Of a stretch of 64,000 nucleotides of DNA, positions 58,928 to 64,000 are shown one piece after another (positions within the stretch are counted from its first letter, which is position 1; each line of letters opens with the position of its first letter). The notes under the pieces were generated by a model, which saw only the letters and a list, made by a program, of their open reading frames with translations, had not been told where the DNA came from and made no database searches. Both the position numbers and the translations under genes were made by a program. Source of the DNA: Congeria kusceri (taxonomy: Eukaryota > Mollusca > Bivalvia > Myida > Dreissenidae); assembly GCA_027627225.1 (NCBI GenBank), contig CM051026.1, forward strand, positions 10,025,425 to 10,089,424. Reading direction: 5' to 3'.

Positions 58928-59204
58928 TCGGCAAATATTTAGGATCGCGGCAATTTCAGTGGGTCGGTTGGGAAAGGGAAAAAAAAGTAATTTTATTTTT
59001 GGCCTAATGGAAATTACTTCCCTAATCATTGAAGGATTATTTAAAGAATCATCAGAACATTGGCTTCCTATTGCACTACAAATTATATTATTTTATAGAA
59101 ATGTGATTTACTAAGAACTGAGCATTAAATAAATAAAAATAATATCATACACAATAAGATATTTGATAAAAACAAATTAGCAAAAATGTCAGCAAAAATT
59201 AAAA

Positions 59205-59290
59205 CCCCTAGCAGGTATTGAACTCACAACTTAGGAACCATTCGCAGAAATGACAGTAGACAGCGCTTTAATCAACTGCGCCATCATGCT
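59205..59290 (-). repeat. tRNA-like module, Leu/Ser-sized
   Basis: The minus strand has an A-box-like TGGCGCAGTTGATTA and a B-box-like GAGTTCAATACC spaced as in class II tRNAs. Stems are poor. It is probably a SINE head or pseudogene. Confidence 0.4.
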
Positions 59291-59314
59291 TGGTAGGAAG
59301 TCATGCGTTAACTC

Positions 59315-59543
59315 TGGTTATACCAAATGCTCACAATTCTGACATCAAAATGTAAACAGGAAAAGGGCCAAACAAACACAACCCATATTATAAATTGATT
59401 TTTATCTCAGAATGCGTAAACTCTTTTCCCATTATATCTACCATGTTATAACCGTTATCATATGCCAGCATTTATCTATCAATTTCAGATTTTATTCTAA
59501 AAATTGCCCCCTTGAGGCCCTTTTCGATGACATAGTCCCTTTA
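59315..59543 (+). repeat. Dispersed repeat, pair of 41765-42004
   Basis: See the partner. Its end GATGACATAGTCCCTTTAA matches the other copy's GATGACACAGTCTCTTTAA. Confidence 0.7.
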
Positions 59544-60070
59544 ACCCACAGATGTGGTGCTAAATCCATTTCATATTAATACTTATGTTGTATCAAATAC
59601 TCAGACTAAGCTCTACAATAAGAACATGTTAAGCGTTCAAACTCATCGCTGTGCAAATCAGTCTGTCACCAGGTAGAATTGTCAATTATTCTGCCTAGAG
59701 CAGGTTATCTCCCTTTGACCATTTCAGATTTTGCATGTATTTTTAAACTGGTTCAGTATGTGTGGCACATTTTCCAACATACGTTAAATCCTAACCCTAA
59801 CCGTAAACTTAAACTGCCAACTGTTGAGCGTTTCAACATATCAATTATGAAATTGTAAAATTAAAGATTATAACTGGTAGAGAAAATCCTTACTAACTGC
59901 ATAACATTTTACTTTCAACCCTAACCCCAGTAAACTTAAAGAATACCAATATATTAGAAAATTAAAAAAGAACCTAGATCAGAAAATATTAATTCAATCA
60001 ATTCACATCAATTGTAAAACACCAATTGCATGATGCAGTAATAAATGCTATGACGTCACAGGGTGAGAAC
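59544..60070. other. No gene recognised
   Basis: AT-rich sequence with CCTAACCCTAACC-like text near 59790. That is too short to be called a telomeric repeat. Confidence 0.4.
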
Positions 60071-60078
60071 ATAGTGCA

Positions 60079-60149
60079 GCCAGTCCGGGACTCGAACCCG
60101 GGACCTCTCGCTAACATGGCGAGTGCTCTCCCAACTGAGCTAACCCGGC
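60079..60149 (-). tRNA. tRNA-like sequence, Thr(UGU)-like, possibly a pseudogene
   Basis: The minus strand reads GCCGGGTTAGCTCAGTTGG, then a perfect five-pair anticodon stem (CTCGC/GCGAG), then GGTTCGAGTCC, a perfect B box. The loop CATGTTA would give UGU, but the base before the anticodon is A, not the near-invariant U. The acceptor stem pairs only over five or six positions. Better preserved than its neighbours, but the U33 change argues against function. Confidence 0.5.
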
Positions 60150-60397
60150 AGGTGCACAATCACTACCCTATTGTGACCTTTAACAGTTTACACCAGTTAC
60201 ATGTATGTAATGATATTCAGGATTCATATTAATTTTATTTTTTCTAAAACACAGTTTTGACATTTTTATATCTTCTTATAATGATCTATTATTTATCTTA
60301 AGTTTATTGTGTCAAACTATATTTGTATAAAACTCACAAATCCTCGTCTTGAAAAGCACCTCAGCTGACCAACATTTAAGTAACATATCATTATATA

Positions 60398-60586
60398 TTT
60401 TCATCATTGTCTTCATCAACATTATCATTGTCATCATGATCGTCATGAAGAGAATCACTATCATCACACGAGCAACAAGATCATCATCAGACTAATCATA
60501 ATCAACTCCATAATCATCATCATCATCATCATTGTCAACCTCATTCTCATCATAATAATAATCATCATCATCATCATCATATTCAT

Positions 60587-60622
<36 letters not shown>

Positions 60623-60690
60623 TGTCAACTTCATTCTCATCATAATCATCATCGTCATCATTTCCACAACCACAATCATTATCATTATTT
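60398..60690. repeat. TCA trinucleotide microsatellite
   Basis: Imperfect ATCATC units with a repeated block containing TTGTCAAC, TTCATTCTCAT at an offset of about 95 bp. Confidence 0.93.
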
Positions 60691-60797
60691 TTCTGCGATC
60701 AACATTAATCAGTAACAGAAGATATCACATACTTATTAGGAAACTGGTCATAGTACACTTCTTAACAACAACAAGCATTTACACATCACAAAGGTTT

Positions 60798-61922
60798 ATG
60801 AAGATGAATAATATGCTACCAAAACAACATTGTAGGAAACGAAGGTGTCGTCAGAGACTAAGTGAATTTGCAGAACGGCGGCTACTTAACAAGCGACAGA
60901 AACAGGCTGCATTATTAACATGTGCAAGGTCAATAACATATTTTTTTATTTAGTGTGTATAACACATGTAGTCAGACATGCCTAAGTCTGTTTGCGTATT
61001 AGAACCAGTACATATTGTTTTCAAGTATGAGCATCAATGCAATTTTTCAAACGTTACCTTTAATAAATCACCTCAGTCCAATTTTTTAAACTGTATTAAA
61101 AATAACAGGCTTAACTTTCTATTTTTATCAATCAAAATAATTAATTTCAATATCATGTTACAACACAAAATATAATTTATTGTGATTATCTGGCATACAA
61201 TTTTCATTCAAACTTTTATATGTCTTTACATTACTAGTAATGCACATGATATATATATATATGAAACTAGTGGACTTAAGCTAGTCATGTTATAACATAT
61301 TTAAGACCCTCACATATAACTTTAAAGTTGCATCTTTAATCCTTTCTTCTCAGAGTTATTGTACAAAAATAACAGACATTTTGTTCAAGAATTTAACCTT
61401 GTATATTTCACCATTGCTTTAGAATAACCCCACAAGTTGATCAACCAACTCATATCAATAATGCAGGGGAGATAACTGTGGTTGTTTTAGTTTGAGGAGT
61501 CTAACAGAGTTCTCTCCCTGTAATTGTAACACCCAATTAATCAGCACTTGGAATTACTGTCACAGTTTTCTACTGAAATTATTAGACCATCTACTTATTA
61601 CTTTATAAGAATTTAACACATTAATTGTTAACCCATGTCATGCATTCATACAAACTATAATTCCAAGAGAATAACTGTCCTGTTGTTTTCAGCAGCATCC
61701 CATTCAGTTTCAGTATGGTTGTACTCTTACTACAATACTTACAGATATGATTTTGGTTTTCTTTAATCAAAGATTCAAGTTTTTATACAAAGACGGGATG
61801 AATTGCAACTGGAAATGAGAGATGCATTTGCCCCAATCTACAACCACGACAACAGAAATCAGCCTCAGAATCTCACAAACAACATTGTCAAGTATCAGAG
61901 CAAGACCGCAGTGGACGGATAG
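60798..61922 (+). CDS. Candidate two- or three-exon gene end, unidentified
   Basis: First exon 60798-60928: MNNMLPKQHCRKRRCRQRLS, then EFAERRLLNKRQKQAALLTC, a very basic stretch ending at GCAAG before GTCAAT. Last exon 61773-61922: after the acceptor TTTCTTTAATCAAAG it reads IQVFIQRRDELQLEMRDAFA and PIYNHDNRNQPQNLTNNIVK, then YQSKTAVDG and TAG. An AATAAA lies 36 bases after the stop at 61958-61963. Phases fit if a 25-nt exon after TGTTGTTTTCAG (about 61692) is included, but its donor is weak. Acceptor, composition and poly(A) signal make the last exon the best cellular-gene candidate in this window. The protein is not recognised. Confidence 0.42.
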
Positions 61923-61964
61923 GAATCGATCACTGAAACTGTAAACGAAGGAATACAAATAAAA

Positions 61965-63490
61965 ATTGGGTTGGAAGATCTCAGAACTGCTTGCTGCGTA
62001 AAGTATTGACAAAATATAATTAATTAAACTTATCTGTCTAACTCATTGTCCACAAAAGTTTTAGTTTGATTTCATTTCATGAAAGGTAATGATCTAATTG
62101 AAATTCCGAGTGTTATTAAAAAATTTCTACCTCTCCAAACATTAAATTACTTTCCACTTAAAATTTAGCAAGTTTAAATAAGATCAGTGGTGAAATGGGT
62201 GGTACAGGGAATATAAGAACAGGATATAGTTACCTAACAGGATCAATAACATGTTTTACTTGCCAGACCTGACTAGTTTCAACAGATTACATGTGAATGT
62301 TTGGTCAACACTGGTTTAACTATTAAGGCTTATTTGTGAATGAAATACAATTTGGTGACGGACAGAAATCAACGCATAAGAGGTTCTTTATACCGATAGC
62401 TTACCGATCACGTTGAATTGTATGCTTAATTGTTTAATTGTTAATAGACATTTCCAACTTTGACAAATCTGATGTTGAAAACTTAATCCGATTAGAAGTA
62501 TGTAAACTTTGGGGTTGTCTCAAGTTTGTATAATTTGACGACGCAATAAAATGTGTGTTTATGGACTGATAAAAAACATGTTAGTTGGGTGTTTCACATA
62601 TGCACGCAACAAACTTAACACTTCGTCCTTGCTTTGTGCAAAAAACGGTAGTTTATATCATATATTTCAGTATGCAATATATAACAAGACGTTACGCGTA
62701 ATAAACATGCTGTTTCTTGGTCTTACACTAGTTATGATGCGTAGCACGTGTATGTCATGCTTTTTGGTAAACTAATGTTAATTTATATTTATGAGTTTAA
62801 ATTTGAAAGAAATATCATTAAGGTAAGAAATAGATATGCAATATGTAACATACAGTTAAATTATATGTTTCACTTGTTTTCTTGTAGTTCATTAACTGAT
62901 GTATTTTAAATACACACTGAATTGTAAACACCAATATTTTACAGTCGTTCATTTTATCCACATGATGTAACGGTAATGCAACTTTGTGTCACATGATATT
63001 CACGCGATTCTTGAAATCAACAAAGAGCATGTGCGTAGCAGTGTAGTACTATATATATTTCTGTATTGGTTTCTTATGTTTTAATAGATATACTGTAACA
63101 CACCGATTGTTGTGGACTTTATATAGACAATTTATCTGATTTATTCATAATGTTCACCACTAAAGGAAGACCCTACCAAACATACAACATGCTGATCATT
63201 TTATACAATGTTTAACAATTAATAATTTAGAAACCTTTCCTGTTCCCCCGTTCCAAAACAGGTTAGCGGACTATATAAAATGACCAATGTTTCAAGAAAA
63301 GAATGGTATGCGAGGTCAGTGTGACAAATTGGGGCTATTGACGTAACATCACATACCATCATATCACTTAAAACATAAAATATATCATTCCAAGTAAGAT
63401 TTACCGTTCTTCTTATGTTTTTTCTGTGTGATGATATATATCCAAACATAAATCAATTGATCGCACATATTAATCAGCCAATATTGTGCG
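61965..63490. other. No gene recognised
   Basis: AT-rich sequence with short open frames and no motif. Confidence 0.4.
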
Positions 63491-63502
63491 TGTGTTAAAA
63501 CC

Positions 63503-63592
63503 GAGCATCATGCTCTTTAGGTCGAGCATCATGCTAAATAGTACAAGGCTGTAAGAAGAGCATGATGCTCAGTCTAACAATCATGATGCTCG
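63503..63592. repeat. Cluster of GAGCATCATGCTC palindromes
   Basis: GAGCATCATGCTC at 63503-63515 and a 12-base copy at 63524 are followed by GAGCATGATGCTC at 63558-63570 and ATCATGATGCTCG at 63580. That is four near-identical palindromic words in 90 bp. Confidence 0.8.
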
Positions 63593-63737
63593 TTTCTATG
63601 AGCATATGCAGTCAGTCCACACATTTCAGGTCTCTCTATCTAATTAAGACATTACACACATGACAAAAACCTAAGCATATTCCAATCCGCTTTAAATTAT
63701 CAATTGAATGTACAGTAATGTAGTGTATCTTTCACAC

Positions 63738-63785
63738 TTAGTACTGGTTCTACCCAAGAAACAGACTCGAGAATGTTTAAATAAG
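63738..63785 (+). repeat. SINE core fragment
   Basis: CTTAGTACTGGTTCTACCCA and AGAAACAGACTCGAGAATG match the core of the SINE at 41160. The tRNA head is missing. Confidence 0.65.
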
Positions 63786-63857
63786 CCACATGCTGGTGAC
63801 TGAAACATTTGATCCTGCCAGATGATGGCCTGTGTCTAGAACAATCCTGGACACATC

Positions 63858-63919
63858 TAGGACTAGAATAGACCGGCTATGAGTCATAGTGTCTATGACT
63901 TTGGTTTATTCTAGTCCTA
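63858..63919. repeat. Perfect 13-bp inverted repeat
   Basis: TAGGACTAGAATA and TATTCTAGTCCTA flank a 36-nt spacer that contains its own partial palindrome (GTCATAG, CTATGAC). Confidence 0.7.
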
Positions 63920-64000
63920 ACTGTTATATGCTCATTTCAGATTAAGTACATTTCATGAATTATTATGTTTTTTAGTTAGCGGCGATAAACGAGCGATTTA

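Noticed and set aside
59785..59805. CCTAACCCTAACC, possible telomeric repeat
   Set aside because: Only about two units. The invertebrate telomere array (TTAGGG) would be far longer.

Overview
This window looks like nuclear DNA of a bivalve mollusc, most likely a dreissenid mussel. It is AT-rich and has no long uninterrupted cellular gene. Nearly all recognisable coding sequence is decayed transposon: two kinds of non-LTR retrotransposon piece, a spliced Mutator-like transposase/exonuclease gene, and a Tc1-like transposase. The rest is satellites, foldback elements, tRNA-derived SINEs and microsatellites. The taxonomic guess rests on repeats I recall from bivalve genomes: the hairpin repeat at 3462-3484, elements ending in a hairpin plus GAGCTAAA, and MITEs with CCTGGGCC ends. 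It was not checked by search.

Layout. 1-5.3 kb: modular repeats and a candidate last exon of a plus-strand gene (1954-2057). 5.3-7.15 kb: minus-strand LINE with endonuclease and partial reverse transcriptase. 7.16-9.43 kb: a segment duplicated at 48.0-50.9 kb, carrying a 26-bp satellite into which a LINE 3' end had inserted before the duplication. 9.8-10.6 kb: an old ~400-bp tandem duplication. 11.0-15.2 kb: a five-exon, minus-strand Mutator-like transposase fused to a DEDD-type exonuclease, now broken. 15.7-38.8 kb: a repeat mosaic with four more 26-bp satellite arrays, most copies of a palindromic foldback family, two further segment pairs (21.7/30.2 kb and 24.5/34.3 kb), a Helitron-like repeat and microsatellites. 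38.8-47.7 kb: two SINEs, two MITEs and a Tc1 remnant. 48.0-51.4 kb: second copy of the first duplication and a foldback element. 51.7-54.5 kb: a 30-nt G run, a trinucleotide repeat and a further foldback copy. 54.7-55.3 kb: a 43-bp minisatellite that seems to derive from the SINE core. 55.9-63.9 kb: candidate exons on both strands, three tRNA-like modules and small palindromes.

The genes do not form a pathway. The window records repeated nesting: satellite arrays hit by LINEs, then duplicated, and next to foldback elements. The long open frames in the satellites are artefacts. A 26-bp unit lacking stop codons on one strand stays open in all three frames, and 78 bp (three units) gives the 26-residue protein period.
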